A stretch of 64,000 nt of DNA, taken from NCBI RefSeq assembly GCF_026151655.1, contig NZ_JAMQPN010000003.1:310001-374000 (forward strand), in the 5' to 3' direction. The notes under the pieces are model-generated. The model worked only from the letters and a program-made list of their open reading frames with translations. It was not told the DNA's origin and did not search any database. Position numbers and translations under genes: made by a program. The stretch comes from Leptospira soteropolitanensis (GTDB lineage: Bacteria > Spirochaetota > Leptospiria > Leptospirales > Leptospiraceae). Position 1 is the first letter of the stretch; every line of letters begins with the position of its first letter. This document shows positions 1 to 8,951 of this stretch, piece after piece.

Positions 1-2151
1 ACATCCTATAGGAATGGCAATAAGTATCTGCCATGTTAATTCCCAAGCTATAATTTCGAATACTTCTTTTAAGCTAAACCCTAGAATTCTTAAACTACCA
101 AGTTCATAGATACGTTCAGATAAAGTAATCATTGCAGTATTATAGATGACGCCAATGGAAATGATAATTGTAAATATTAAAATGACAATGGATGTAGACT
201 GAAGAGATCTTTGCATAACTTCTTTAAATCCATTAAGAATGGCGGTTTTGGAAAATAGACCAATGACCAGTGGATTGTCCTTAAATTCTTCGATCAAGTT
301 TTTATCTTCTAAGGGATCAGTCTTTAATAGTGCAAGATTAATCAAACTTCCTTCATCTAACATCCGATTGAGATTGTTACGATTGATAAAAACTCCCTGG
401 CCTAAAATTTCATTTGCGAACGCTGAAACAGTAACTTTAATTTTTCTTTTTTCTCCATCAAGAGTTTCAATGAAAATGGATTCTCCTTTTTGAATTCCCA
501 TTCTGTTGGCAAGATCCGTATTCATCATGATTCCGTACACTGGAATATCGATTGGATGTAAATCATGGTTTAAGATTCGCCTTAAATCTGATCCTTCCGA
601 TATTCCTGTTAAGATAGTATCTTTTGATTTTCTATCTTTTATAATTTTGATAGGAATAGATCGCTGTCCTTCTGCTAAAAATACACCTTTTTTCTCTTTT
701 AATTCAAACAATATAGAATCTTCTACTGGGATTCTAAAAACTAGTGTGATTGTTTCTCTTTGGATTGTATTAAATTGTAAATCTAACAAAGTACCAACGG
801 TATCTTGTATAAAATTGCCAATAATCATAATCATAATCGATGTAGACAATCCTAAAATTGTGAGCATAGTTCTTGCGGGGCGTTTGAATAGATTCCGAAG
901 AACCATCCTTTGTATCGTTCTAAGATTGGTAATCCACGTTTCCCAAAAGAAAATAGAGTATGTTCCAGGTGGAGCAGGGCGCATGGCTTGCGCAGGATCT
1001 AATTTGATGATACTACGTAAAGAGACAATAGTTCCAAGTCCACCAATGAGAATGCCAAAACTGAAACTAAATATAGCTAGGGCAGAAGGAAAGATTGGAA
1101 TCAATTGCGGAAATTTGTAAAATCTTCCATACAAATCTGTCATTGCGTTACCTAAAAAATATCCGACAATGACTCCAAGAATACTACTCATGGCAGTGAT
1201 AAAACTAATTAGTTTTAGATAATGGAAAGCTACGTCTTTCGAAGTATAACCAAGCGCTCGTAAGGTTGCAATTTGTTCCCTTTCTTTTGAAATCATTCGA
1301 TTAGAAATAATGTGTAACAAAAAAGCTGCTATGGCTAAAAAGATTCCAGGTAAAAAAACGGCAGTAGTTCTTAGTTGTCTAAACTCATCACTTAAAAAAG
1401 AGTCGGAAGGTAATAGTTTTCTTTCTTTTGCTCCTAAGCCACCAAACTCATCGAGTAAAGCATCTAAGTCACGCATTGTGCGTAACCTGTCTTCTCCTTC
1501 TGATGCAAAATGGAAAATAACCTGATTGAATGCCCCTTCGAAGTTAAAGTTTGTTTCCATTGCTTCTCGTTTCATCCAAATGATGCCGTAATGTTTATCG
1601 TCAGGCATTGGATTCCCTGGTCTAAAAACATAAACAAATTCTGGTGACAATCCAACACCTGTTACTTGTAAAAAAACTCTTTTCCCACCAATGATAGATG
1701 ACAATACTGATCCTGGTTCTAATTGATTAGCATTAGCAAAGTTTTCACTGATCACTACATCTTGGTTTTGTTTTGGCAAAAAACCTTTTTTTAAGTATAG
1801 AGTGTTGGTATGTTCTGGCAGTGATATTAACTGAGCAGCTGATGGATACACTTCTCCTGGGAAATCTAAAACAATTTCTTTTGAGATTCTAGTTTCAAAA
1901 TCTGAGATACCAGGTAGTGATCTTATTTTGGATTCAAGATAAGAAGGTGCACGATTCAAATATACAAAACCTTCACATAGATTTTGTTTACTGTAAAAAT
2001 TTAATTTTGCATCCATCAATGAAAAATAAGCAGCCCAAGATGCTGAAAAATAACTGATTCCTGCAGCAATCACTAGCCCAACAGTCAACCCTTGCATTGA
2101 CATGGACTTTAAGTCTCTGAGTAGTTTTAGATTTAAGGTCCTCCCTATCAC
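1..2151 (-). CDS. ABC transporter permease, FtsX/MacB type, two FtsX domains (3' end cut by window)
   Basis: Inner-membrane permease of an ABC exporter. I translated it directly because it runs off the left edge: 717 codons are open from a GTG at 2151 that overlaps the ATPase stop as GTGA. There is a transmembrane segment near residues 20-40, a periplasmic region, then a three-helix FtsX-like block around 310-440, a second periplasmic region, and the start of a final FtsX block (SLRILGFSLKEVFE) at the edge. ERxxIxxLRxLG and ERxYELGSLRxLG are typical FtsX-domain motifs. Translational coupling to the ATPase indicates one exporter. Proteins of this layout usually carry lipids, lipoproteins or peptides; the substrate cannot be told from the sequence. 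The missing part should be only the last helices. Confidence 0.88.
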   Translation of the reverse strand, partial: MIGRTLNLKLLRDLKSMSMQGLTVGLVIAAGISYFSASWAAYFSLMDAKLNFYSKQNLCEGFVYLNRAPSYLESKIRSLPGISDFETRISKEIVLDFPGEVYPSAAQLISLPEHTNTLYLKKGFLPKQNQDVVISENFANANQLEPGSVLSSIIGGKRVFLQVTGVGLSPEFVYVFRPGNPMPDDKHYGIIWMKREAMETNFNFEGAFNQVIFHFASEGEDRLRTMRDLDALLDEFGGLGAKERKLLPSDSFLSDEFRQLRTTAVFLPGIFLAIAAFLLHIISNRMISKEREQIATLRALGYTSKDVAFHYLKLISFITAMSSILGVIVGYFLGNAMTDLYGRFYKFPQLIPIFPSALAIFSFSFGILIGGLGTIVSLRSIIKLDPAQAMRPAPPGTYSIFFWETWITNLRTIQRMVLRNLFKRPARTMLTILGLSTSIMIMIIGNFIQDTVGTLLDLQFNTIQRETITLVFRIPVEDSILFELKEKKGVFLAEGQRSIPIKIIKDRKSKDTILTGISEGSDLRRILNHDLHPIDIPVYGIMMNTDLANRMGIQKGESIFIETLDGEKRKIKVTVSAFANEILGQGVFINRNNLNRMLDEGSLINLALLKTDPLEDKNLIEEFKDNPLVIGLFSKTAILNGFKEVMQRSLQSTSIVILIFTIIISIGVIYNTAMITLSERIYELGSLRILGFSLKEVFEIIAWELTWQILIAIPIGC

Positions 2152-2861
2152 CAACTAACCTCTGTCACTGGCTTTTTGTGGTGATTTACTGAATCAGAAA
2201 CAATCGTCCCATCTTTAACTAAGATAATACGGTCAGCAATTTGTGCAATGGACTCATTATGAGTAATGAGAACAGTAGTTGTACCTAAATCTTGATTAAT
2301 CCCTGTGATGGCTTCCAAAACAATCCTGCCAGTTTTAAAATCCAGTGCACCCGTGGGTTCGTCACAAAGAAGTAACTCCGGTCTTTTCGCTATGGCTCTT
2401 GCAATGGCAACTCGCTGTTGTTCTCCCCCCGACAACTGAGCAGGGAAGTGATTTTTTCTGTCAGCTAATTTGACGAGTGTAAGTGCTTCGAGAGGTGTCA
2501 TGGATTTATCCGATAAATCTGTCACCAAACGTACGTTTTCTTCTGCTGTAAGGCTTGGGATCAAATTATAAAATTGAAATACGAATCCAACATGGTTTCG
2601 CCGATATCTAGTTAATCCTTCGTCGTTTTCTAAAGCCAATGTTTTTCCGTGGAATAATACTTCGCCAGTGGTTGCCGTATCTAATCCTCCTAAAATATTG
2701 AGGAGAGTTGATTTACCTGAACCAGAAGCACCTAACATCACTGTTAGTTCCCCTTCATTAAATTTGAGATTGACGGAATGAAGGGCCACTAATGGCACTT
2801 CTCCCACTTGGTACGTTTTCCCGAGATTTTTCGTTTCCAGAAGGGTATTGGGTTTTTTCAT
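2148..2861 (-). CDS. ABC transporter ATP-binding protein (LolD/MacB-like)
   Basis: ATPase subunit of the exporter whose permease follows with a 4-nt overlap. It has Walker [10 protein letters not shown] (about residue 44), a Q-loop QFYNLIP, the signature LSGGEQQR, Walker [13 protein letters not shown] and the H-loop LITHN. Its 237 residues are normal for the LolD/MacB-type family that pairs with FtsX-fold permeases. It probably powers transfer of an envelope substrate rather than import, because no binding protein gene is nearby. The exact substrate is unknown. Confidence 0.93.
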   Translation of the reverse strand: MKKPNTLLETKNLGKTYQVGEVPLVALHSVNLKFNEGELTVMLGASGSGKSTLLNILGGLDTATTGEVLFHGKTLALENDEGLTRYRRNHVGFVFQFYNLIPSLTAEENVRLVTDLSDKSMTPLEALTLVKLADRKNHFPAQLSGGEQQRVAIARAIAKRPELLLCDEPTGALDFKTGRIVLEAITGINQDLGTTTVLITHNESIAQIADRIILVKDGTIVSDSVNHHKKPVTEVSW

Positions 2862-2973
2862 TTTAAAAGTACCATGTGTGCGTAAAGAACTCTTAATTTT
2901 ACAAATTTAGGATTTTGAATAGAATCTGTGAACTTAAAATTCAATCAATCTGGAATGAATCTATTGATCTTTC

Positions 2974-3201
2974 TCAGTCCCTGGGATGAACCGTAACCAA
3001 TTTTGATTTTGACGAAAGACCGGAGATGATACTGATATTCGTTTTGGGAACGCGAAAGTGTTTTGAGAGTAATAAAATTAGTTCTTCATTTGCTTTGCCA
3101 TCCACAGGTGGAGATTTTATCCGAGCGATACAATCAGTTTCAGATATAAATTCTAATCCTGGTTGTTTATTATTTGGTTTTACTTTAACAGTAAGTTTCA
3201 T
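2974..3201 (-). CDS. DUF167 (YggU-like) family protein
   Basis: Small 75-residue protein of the DUF167 family. It shows the family core: KVKPNNKQ near the start, CIARIKSPPVDGKANEEL in the middle, and SGLSSKSKLVTV at the end. Family members are small alpha/beta proteins of unknown function, widespread in bacteria and eukaryotes. The spacer to the downstream ABC ATPase gene is 112 nt, so they may or may not be co-transcribed. The start is ATG with no strong ribosome binding site. Confidence 0.85.
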   Translation of the reverse strand: MKLTVKVKPNNKQPGLEFISETDCIARIKSPPVDGKANEELILLLSKHFRVPKTNISIISGLSSKSKLVTVHPRD

Positions 3202-3282
3202 AAAGATTAAGAATAAGTTTATTTGTTTTGAACCAATTCACGCAGGTAAATAATAAATAAATTAAAAACGGAAAAAACATCA

Positions 3283-3954
3283 ATGAAATCTTCTAAATAT
3301 TCCTTCTCTTATGCTACGTATTTTTTTATTTTTCTAATGGTTGTGTTTATGGCAACATTATCCACTCTTCTTGTTCTCAATTTTTCTGAAGATTGGGAAT
3401 TCAGACGTTTTTTTTGTGATGAGGTTTCATCGCCTAATAGTTCTTCTCGTCGTATCACAGGTCACGTTTCTCGAGACAGTCAACCTGATCCTGAATCTGG
3501 CTTTGTAGTCTATAATGTTGAATACGAAACTAAACGTAACCACTGGAATTTATATCAACTTTCTGTAGGAAGTTTTTCCTTAGTTTTGGATGATCATAGA
3601 CGAGTTTTAATTTACAATGAATCAGGAATTTCTAACCATAATTTTGAAAACAAAGAAAGAACATACCTAAAACCTCGTCAATCATCCGAGCCCAGGCTGC
3701 GTATTATTGGAGCCAAACCAGGCGATACAGTAACAGTCATATACGATAATTCGCAGACCTCATCTAATACAAATGAAATCCAGGCGACTTCAGTATATTC
3801 CGGATCCGCGCTCAATCTTTGTCATGAAGAAACATCAAACGCATTGACTGCATTAGGTGGTGCTTTTGCATTTGCTTTAATTTCATTAGGACTTGGTTAC
3901 ATTTTCTGGAAAGAATCCATTCGTTTATTGAAAAGATATAAAATGAAGATGTGA
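3283..3954 (+). CDS. Membrane protein with two transmembrane segments (DUF3592-like topology)
   Basis: Protein of 223 residues with a hydrophobic segment at about 10-32, a soluble extracytoplasmic middle (about 40-180), a second segment at about 190-210 and a basic tail (KESIRLLKRYKMKM). The central VYNVEYETKRNHW and the two-helix layout resemble DUF3592-type proteins, but no diagnostic motif secures this. It stands alone between the divergent DUF167 gene and the Amt-cyclase gene. A dispersed hairpin repeat begins 13 nt after its stop codon in the same orientation. Function unknown. Confidence 0.75.
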   Translation: MKSSKYSFSYATYFFIFLMVVFMATLSTLLVLNFSEDWEFRRFFCDEVSSPNSSSRRITGHVSRDSQPDPESGFVVYNVEYETKRNHWNLYQLSVGSFSLVLDDHRRVLIYNESGISNHNFENKERTYLKPRQSSEPRLRIIGAKPGDTVTVIYDNSQTSSNTNEIQATSVYSGSALNLCHEETSNALTALGGAFAFALISLGLGYIFWKESIRLLKRYKMKM

Positions 3955-3966
3955 CTTTCTTTTTCT

Positions 3967-4073
3967 GGGCGCCTCGAATTTGTTTGGTGATCTATATTTT
4001 ATCGAAGCAAGACCCCGCTCTTCGCTTCAATCTTTCCCTTCGGGAAAGGATTTACGCTACGATCGGTGGCGCG
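3967..4073 (+). repeat. Dispersed post-stop hairpin repeat, copy 1
   Basis: About 107 nt beginning GGGCGCCTCGAAT and ending GATCGGTGGCGC. It contains TCGCTTCAATCTTTCCC and its partner GGGAAAGGATTTACGCT, which pair around a CTTCGG (UUCG-type) loop. GCGCC at the left and GGCGC at the right can close an outer stem. It shares its order of blocks with copies at 7951-8055 (minus) and 51266-51402 (plus). It follows the stop of the membrane protein by 13 nt. The remaining roughly 190 nt to the Amt-cyclase gene hold AT-rich sequence and no recognisable gene. Confidence 0.75.
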
Positions 4074-4266
4074 GGAACAAATAACAAGCAAGTTGCTTAT
4101 ATTATAAACAAAAAATTTGTTTTTTGCACGAGTCGTCTCTTTTTTAAAATGATTGTTAGGCGAGATTGCTTAGAATTCGACTTGCCGATCTGAAATTATT
4201 AGTAATTATCTCTTTGAATCAGATCCATTTAAGTTTATAAAATGGAATTAGAATTTGAGGGTAGGG

Positions 4267-6357
4267 ATGTCAGTTCAAAAAAGTCTGTTGGACATTTTAT
4301 GGGTACTAGTCTGTTCCGGTCTTGTATTGATGATGCAAGGTGGTTTTTTAGTTTTAGAGTCTGGTTTGACTCGTGCTAAAAATTCAATCAACGTAGCAAT
4401 TAAAAACATCGCCGACTTTGGAGTGGCGACACTTTTATTTTATTTGTTTGGATTTGGAATTATGTTTGGTTCTTCCTTTTATGGAATTTTTGGAACCAGT
4501 TTATTTTTACCAACCTTTCCTAAAGACAATGCCTGGCCCCCCACATTCTTTTTATTTCAACTGATGTTCTGCGGAACTGCATCCACAATTGTTTCTGGTG
4601 CTGTTGCCGAGCGATTAAAATTTCCTTCCTATTTACTCGCCACTGCCCTTATCTCTGGAATCATTTATCCAATTGTTGGCCATTGGGTTTGGGGAGGTAC
4701 ATTTATGGAAACCTCTCTTGGTTGGTTGGAACAACTTGGATTTCATGACTTTGCAGGATCCACGCAGGTTCATAGCGTAGGAGGTTGGGTATCTTTGGCT
4801 CTTCTAATGGTTGTCGGGCCAAGACTTGGCAGATTTACCGAAGGGGAACCTTCCAAATCAGTGACTGGTAGTAACTTACCTTTGGCGATGTTAGGTGGGA
4901 TTATTTTGTGGTTTGGTTGGATGGGATTTAACGGTGGAAGTACGCTCGCTTTTAACGGATCTGTCCCTATTGTGATTTTGAATACAATCATAGCTTCGGG
5001 TTTTTCCATGATGGTAGCATTATTTTTGACATGGTTTGTCAAGGGGTATCCTGAAGCAATTTCACCACTAAACGGATCTTTGGCGGGACTTGTGGCTATT
5101 ACTGCAAGTGCTGACTGTGTGGAACCAGCACAAGCTGCCATCATTGGAATGATTGCCGGTGGTCTAACCATTCCTGCTGAAAAAAAATTAGAAAGATGGA
5201 AAATAGACGATGCAGTAGGAGCTGTTCCAGTGCATTTAGTAGGTGGCCTTTGGGGTACTTTTGCAGTGGGGATTTTTGGAGACATTGAAAAACTTGGGGC
5301 AACGAATGGAAGAGTGGACTTTATTCTGATACAAATTTTGGGGTCTTTTGTTGTCGGTTTGTTTGCCTTCGGTGTTTCCTACATCCTTTTTAAAGGAATT
5401 AACCGCTTCTACCGTCTTCGTGTTGATGAGACGGAAGAACGAATGGGACTGAATATCTCAGAACATAAGGCTACAACAGAACTAATCGATTTATTTTTAT
5501 CTATGGACTACCAACATAAAACAGGTGACTTAGCTCTTGATGTCCCTGTAGAACCGTTTACAGAAGTGGGACAGATTGCAGAAAGATATAATTTAGTATT
5601 GGGTAAGGTGCGTTCTACTCTTAAGGAAAATGAAGACTCCCGCATTGAGATAGCTAATGCCTATGAAAAAGTTCGCAACGAACAAGAACGAGCAGAAAAA
5701 CTCTTATTGAATGTTCTCCCAAAGGCGATCGCCGAAGAATTAAAAGAGAAACAAGGGTTAATCGCAAATAGTTATCCAGAAGTTTCTGTCCTATTTGCAG
5801 ACATTGTCGGATTTACTCAAATTTCTTCCGGTATGAAACCAGAAGCCGTGGTTCGAATCTTAAATGAAATTTTTTCTTATTTCGATGTATTGGCTGAAAA
5901 ATACCGTTTAGAAAAAATCAAAACGATTGGTGATGCCTATATGGCAGTGGCGGGATTACCAGCACCTGACCAGTATCATTCTTTACTTGCCACTCATATG
6001 GCTTGGGATATGAAATCTTTATTATCACGATTAAAACTTGGCAAAAGTGGATCTAGACTCAGTATGCGTATTGGAATTAACACTGGTCCAGTAGTTGCTG
6101 GTGTGATTGGAACCAAAAAATTCATTTATGATATTTGGGGTGATGCTGTAAACCTTGCTTCAAGAATGGAATCACATGGACTTCCCAATGAAATTCAAAT
6201 CACGGAATCTACTGCAGACTTAATCCGATCTGACTTTGAATTAGAAGCAAGAGGAGAAATTGAAGTGAAAGGCAAAGGCAAAATAAAAACCTTCCTCGTC
6301 AAACAAAGGATACGTGAACCAGAGGCAAGTTTACCCTATTTCCAGTTCGCAACTTAG
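4267..6357 (+). CDS. Ammonium transporter (Amt) fused to class III adenylate cyclase
   Basis: Single 696-residue protein. Residues about 5-385 form an Amt/Rh channel with 11 helices; the channel aspartate (D161), the twin histidines (H169 in QVHSVGG, H323 in PVHLVGG) and GFNGGS are present. A linker/coiled coil (about 430-495) leads to a class III cyclase domain (about 500-680). Both metal aspartates (D512 in FADIVGF, D556 in TIGDAY), the adenine-selecting pair K552 and D622 (YDIWGD), and the transition-state N629 and R633 are present. That makes it an adenylate rather than guanylate cyclase by residue rules. It probably couples ammonium sensing or transport to cAMP. The ATG at 4267 is preferred over an upstream TTG (4255) because GAGGGTAGGG lies just before it. 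It is monocistronic. Confidence 0.93.
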   Translation: MSVQKSLLDILWVLVCSGLVLMMQGGFLVLESGLTRAKNSINVAIKNIADFGVATLLFYLFGFGIMFGSSFYGIFGTSLFLPTFPKDNAWPPTFFLFQLMFCGTASTIVSGAVAERLKFPSYLLATALISGIIYPIVGHWVWGGTFMETSLGWLEQLGFHDFAGSTQVHSVGGWVSLALLMVVGPRLGRFTEGEPSKSVTGSNLPLAMLGGIILWFGWMGFNGGSTLAFNGSVPIVILNTIIASGFSMMVALFLTWFVKGYPEAISPLNGSLAGLVAITASADCVEPAQAAIIGMIAGGLTIPAEKKLERWKIDDAVGAVPVHLVGGLWGTFAVGIFGDIEKLGATNGRVDFILIQILGSFVVGLFAFGVSYILFKGINRFYRLRVDETEERMGLNISEHKATTELIDLFLSMDYQHKTGDLALDVPVEPFTEVGQIAERYNLVLGKVRSTLKENEDSRIEIANAYEKVRNEQERAEKLLLNVLPKAIAEELKEKQGLIANSYPEVSVLFADIVGFTQISSGMKPEAVVRILNEIFSYFDVLAEKYRLEKIKTIGDAYMAVAGLPAPDQYHSLLATHMAWDMKSLLSRLKLGKSGSRLSMRIGINTGPVVAGVIGTKKFIYDIWGDAVNLASRMESHGLPNEIQITESTADLIRSDFELEARGEIEVKGKGKIKTFLVKQRIREPEASLPYFQFAT

Positions 6358-7292
6358 AAGGGAAATTAAAATCTTTCATTGGACCAGCTTTCTATCAAGG
6401 GTATTGAAATGTTTTTCAAATTCTGAATAAGATTAATTTCTCTGAAAAACGTCATTTTCCCAGAAACCTGAGATCTTTATTTCACCTGAGCCTCGCCAAA
6501 ACTATAATAGCGAACAAAATGTTCGTTAAGTTAAATGTTGGTTGAAGATAAGAGTGATTTTGAAGACAAAAAACAAACGGAACTCATTGAATTCTGATTC
6601 AGAACAAAGACTTTACTCTAAAAATCATTGATTTATCAATCACGAGGGTATAAGGAATCCTCCTCTTCTATAAAAGAGAATCTTAGGCAAAGCTTGCAAA
6701 CAATCATTAAAAACTGAAGCGTAAGAGATACTTCTCTTAAGCAGTCTTCTTCCAGGCGTAGGTGTGGTAGAGTCCACCTAACACCGGAGTGGGTACCAAG
6801 TGGCAGTTTCCATCTCTTGGTTTGTGGAGAATGGGTATGGTGTTTGGGTGGTGGTTCATTGCAACTCGGGTAGCTCGAGAACAGGCGAGTGATAAACGCA
6901 ATACGCATAGCCGACAATTTCTTTGCGTTTATCTGTAGTTCAGATAAACCTAATTTGCGAAAAGTAACTGTTTACGGATCTATCTTTTATCAATTTATTT
7001 CATCATTAATCTATATAATTTTTCCATCTAGAATATAAGCTAAATCTTATCAATAGGTTTCTCCAAGTGAAGTGTCCCTCACGGTGACGTGGCCACGGAT
7101 GGGACGCTGGCAGGAGTGAGGGATACTTCACGTCCATCGAAGAGGAAGGTAATAGAAAGAAGAAGAGTGACCATCCTTTTGGGAATCGGATGGGTGGGGG
7201 TGGATGTGTTAGGAAATTTCTTTTAATATTTCGTTTATTTCTTTGTTTGAGATGGAATTGATTTTTTAAGTATGTGGAAAGATTCGGTTTTG
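6358..7292. other. Gene-poor stretch of about 0.9 kb
   Basis: No convincing gene lies between the Amt-cyclase stop and the toxin gene. A 93-codon open frame on the minus strand (6636-6917) has an odd composition rich in H, P and R, and no family features. Visible structures are a CGAACA-AAA-TGTTCG inverted repeat (6511-6525), a 9-bp inverted repeat GTTTATCTG/CAGATAAAC (6927-6949) and the longer hairpin at 7067-7131. The region could be decayed accessory DNA or could encode an RNA; nothing in it decides this. Confidence 0.5.
7067..7131. repeat. Long inverted repeat (16-bp arms, 33-nt loop)
   Basis: GTGAAGTGTCCCTCAC at 7067-7082 is matched by GTGAGGGATACTTCAC at 7116-7131, with 15 of 16 positions complementary. 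The GC-rich loop itself holds GTGACGTGGCCAC. There is no T-run after either arm, so it is not a typical terminator. It may be a small mobile palindromic repeat or a structured RNA. Confidence 0.7.
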
Positions 7293-7619
7293 TTAAACTA
7301 GAAAGAGAATTCCCGCTTCAGCGTTTTTTGAAAATGCAATGATTGTCTTGCTATTTTCTTTCAGCAATGTGACAATCGAAGACGTGTTGCAATTCCCCCG
7401 TTTGATTTGAATTATCTTGGGTGGAAAACCCTTTTTTTCTAGAATCTTATTAAAATCATTATCCTTGGTGACGATGATTAGATTTTTTTCCGATGCTTTT
7501 CTCCAGATGAACTCATCTGACGACTCAATACCAAGTGAAAAAACATGTTCCGAATTTGGGAAAATATCGATTAAATGCTCAACTAAATTTGGCGACAGGT
7601 TTGCATCATACAAAAGCAT
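7293..7619 (-). CDS. DUF5615 PIN-like toxin
   Basis: Protein of 108 residues matching the DUF5615 PIN-like fold. It starts with LLYDANLSPNLVEHL (conserved first Asp), then has SSDEFIWRKASEKNLIIVTKDNDF with the acidic D-x-D pair expected of a PIN active site, and ends with a short hydrophobic strand. PIN domains are Mg-dependent RNases. It is the second gene of a pair: its ATG shares one base with the stop of the DUF433 gene (TAATG), the usual layout for this antitoxin-toxin type. Activity is inferred from the family. Confidence 0.85.
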   Translation of the reverse strand: MLLYDANLSPNLVEHLIDIFPNSEHVFSLGIESSDEFIWRKASEKNLIIVTKDNDFNKILEKKGFPPKIIQIKRGNCNTSSIVTLLKENSKTIIAFSKNAEAGILFLV

Positions 7620-7840
7620 TATGCAACAAGAATTGATTTGTTTTGATCAGCTGCAAAAGCCAAACTCGCCAAAATATCTTCTTTAGTGAGGTATGGAAAA
7701 TCTCTCAAAATTTCATCATACTCCATACCAGAAGCGAGATAGTCAAGAATGTCATAGACGGTAATTCTCATTCCACGGATACAAGGCTTACCATCTCGAA
7801 CGTCCTTATCAAATGAAATATATTTTCTATAATCGAGCAC
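7619..7840 (-). CDS. DUF433 antitoxin
   Basis: Protein of 73 residues of the DUF433 family. It has the core GKPCIRGMRITVYDILDYLASG, followed by EILRDFPYLTKEDILASLAFAAD, which forms a helix-turn-helix-like DNA-binding unit. DUF433 proteins are paired with DUF5615 PIN-like toxins and are thought to neutralise them and repress their own operon. It precedes and overlaps the toxin gene by one base. Confidence 0.88.
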   Translation of the reverse strand: MLDYRKYISFDKDVRDGKPCIRGMRITVYDILDYLASGMEYDEILRDFPYLTKEDILASLAFAADQNKSILVA

Positions 7841-7950
7841 TCCTAAATTCTTTTATAAATTCTGGATTCGTCAAGCCATTTCAACCTTTGGAATTCCTTT
7901 AAAATCAAAAACTGACGAGGTATACCTAGTGATTTTCACTGCCAAATCCC

Positions 7951-8055
7951 TGCGCCAGCGATAGTAGCGGAAATCCTTCCCCAGGAAAGATTGGAGCGGA
8001 TAGCGCGGTCGTTTCTAGATAAAAACATTTATCAACTAACGGATTCGAGGCGCCC
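7951..8055 (-). repeat. Dispersed post-stop hairpin repeat, copy 2
   Basis: Read on the minus strand it starts GGGCGCCTCGAATCC, continues to GCTATCCGCTCCAATCTTTCC and GGAAGGATTTCCGCTAC, and ends ATCGCTGGCGC. The leading 16 nt (TCTGGGCGCCTCGAAT) are identical to copy 1. It starts 7 nt after the stop codon of the TetR gene and has the same orientation as that gene. The rest of the 7841-8062 spacer shows no gene. Confidence 0.75.
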
Positions 8056-8062
8056 AGACCAT

Positions 8063-8695
8063 TTAGCCTGGGTTTTTTAATGCGGGCATTACGACATTGT
8101 CAATCAATGCTATAAATAGACCTTTATCTGGTGGTTTTCTTTCTATGAGTGCGCGATACGTTGCCATAGAGTTTAAGACCTTACAAACAAGTTCTACATT
8201 TGCTTTTTTAGATATTTCTCCGCGCTCCATTGCTCGTTGAATTAATGTTCGGTTTACTTCTGTCCAAGGACCAAAAATTTCGGTAATTCCTTTTTTTTCA
8301 ATTTCTTCATCTAACCAAAATGTGCCTAGTCCTCCTAATACTCGAAGTTTTGCATTGGCTTCTTCCATCGAATGTGGTTTCAGAACAGCCAAAAAATCAT
8401 TTCGGAGTGAACCAGTATTTGGAATCTTTTCAAGCTCTAACTGGTTGCGATTCATCCAAATCAATGCATCTTTGACAAGTTTGACCTTCGAAGCCCAACG
8501 TCGATAACAAGCAGCTTTTCCCGTTCCTACTTTAATGGCAATTTTATCCATTGTCATGCCGTCAAACCCTTCTTCGGCAAGAATCTCAAGAGTGGCATTT
8601 AAAATGGAGGTGTCTAGGGAAGCGTCGCGTTTCCTTCCTAAGGTAGGAACTTGCTTGGTTGGCTTCAGATTCGCCTCTTTTTTTCTCTTTTCCAT
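8063..8695 (-). CDS. TetR/AcrR family transcriptional regulator
   Basis: Protein of 210 residues. The basic N-terminus is followed by a TetR helix-turn-helix at about 28-72 (ILNATLEILAEEGFDGMTMDKIA, KAACYRRWASKVKLVKDAL). The C-terminal ligand domain resembles the TetR_C type found in regulators of small oxidoreductases. It is divergent from the SDR gene, with a 256-nt spacer holding an 18-bp palindrome. It most likely represses the SDR gene and itself; the inducer is unknown. The start is ATG, with a lysine-rich first 15 residues. Confidence 0.92.
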   Translation of the reverse strand: MEKRKKEANLKPTKQVPTLGRKRDASLDTSILNATLEILAEEGFDGMTMDKIAIKVGTGKAACYRRWASKVKLVKDALIWMNRNQLELEKIPNTGSLRNDFLAVLKPHSMEEANAKLRVLGGLGTFWLDEEIEKKGITEIFGPWTEVNRTLIQRAMERGEISKKANVELVCKVLNSMATYRALIERKPPDKGLFIALIDNVVMPALKNPG

Positions 8696-8854
8696 CGGTT
8701 TAATATTATAACATACAATACACTCTTAATAACTGAATAAAACTATCTTTTTCCAAATTTGTAGAAACGATACTTACCGCTCGCTGATCGGCAAGGTATT
8801 CTGAAATTTATTTTTTTCTTGACCACAGAAAAACAAATTTCCAATGTCCAATTA

Positions 8855-8872
8855 CGGAACTACATAGTTCCG
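8855..8872. promoter_or_regulatory. 18-bp palindrome, candidate TetR operator
   Basis: CGGAACTA-CA-TAGTTCCG has perfect 8-bp arms and lies in the TetR/SDR divergent spacer, 80 nt before the SDR start. A TTGACC hexamer at 8819-8824 lies just upstream, so a bound repressor could block transcription. Size and symmetry are typical of TetR-family operators. The assignment is inference from position. Confidence 0.6.
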
Positions 8873-8951
8873 ATACTATTCGGTTTCGCAAATGCAGTCG
8901 GAGGATAATCTGTAAGTGCAGAAGGAAAACCGCTAGTAGAGGTATAAAATT

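Noticed and set aside
4770..5285. 171-codon open frame opposite the Amt domain
   Set aside because: Antisense shadow of a strongly conserved coding region; its sequence is the low-complexity mirror of channel helices.
6511..6525. CGAACA-AAA-TGTTCG as a LexA/SOS box
   Set aside because: The GAAC to GTTC spacing is 5, not the 4 of the Cheo-type box, and no DNA-damage gene follows.
6636..6917. 93-codon open frame on the minus strand
   Set aside because: Odd composition (many H, P, W, R, C), no family features, no ribosome binding site; described only as part of the gene-poor stretch.
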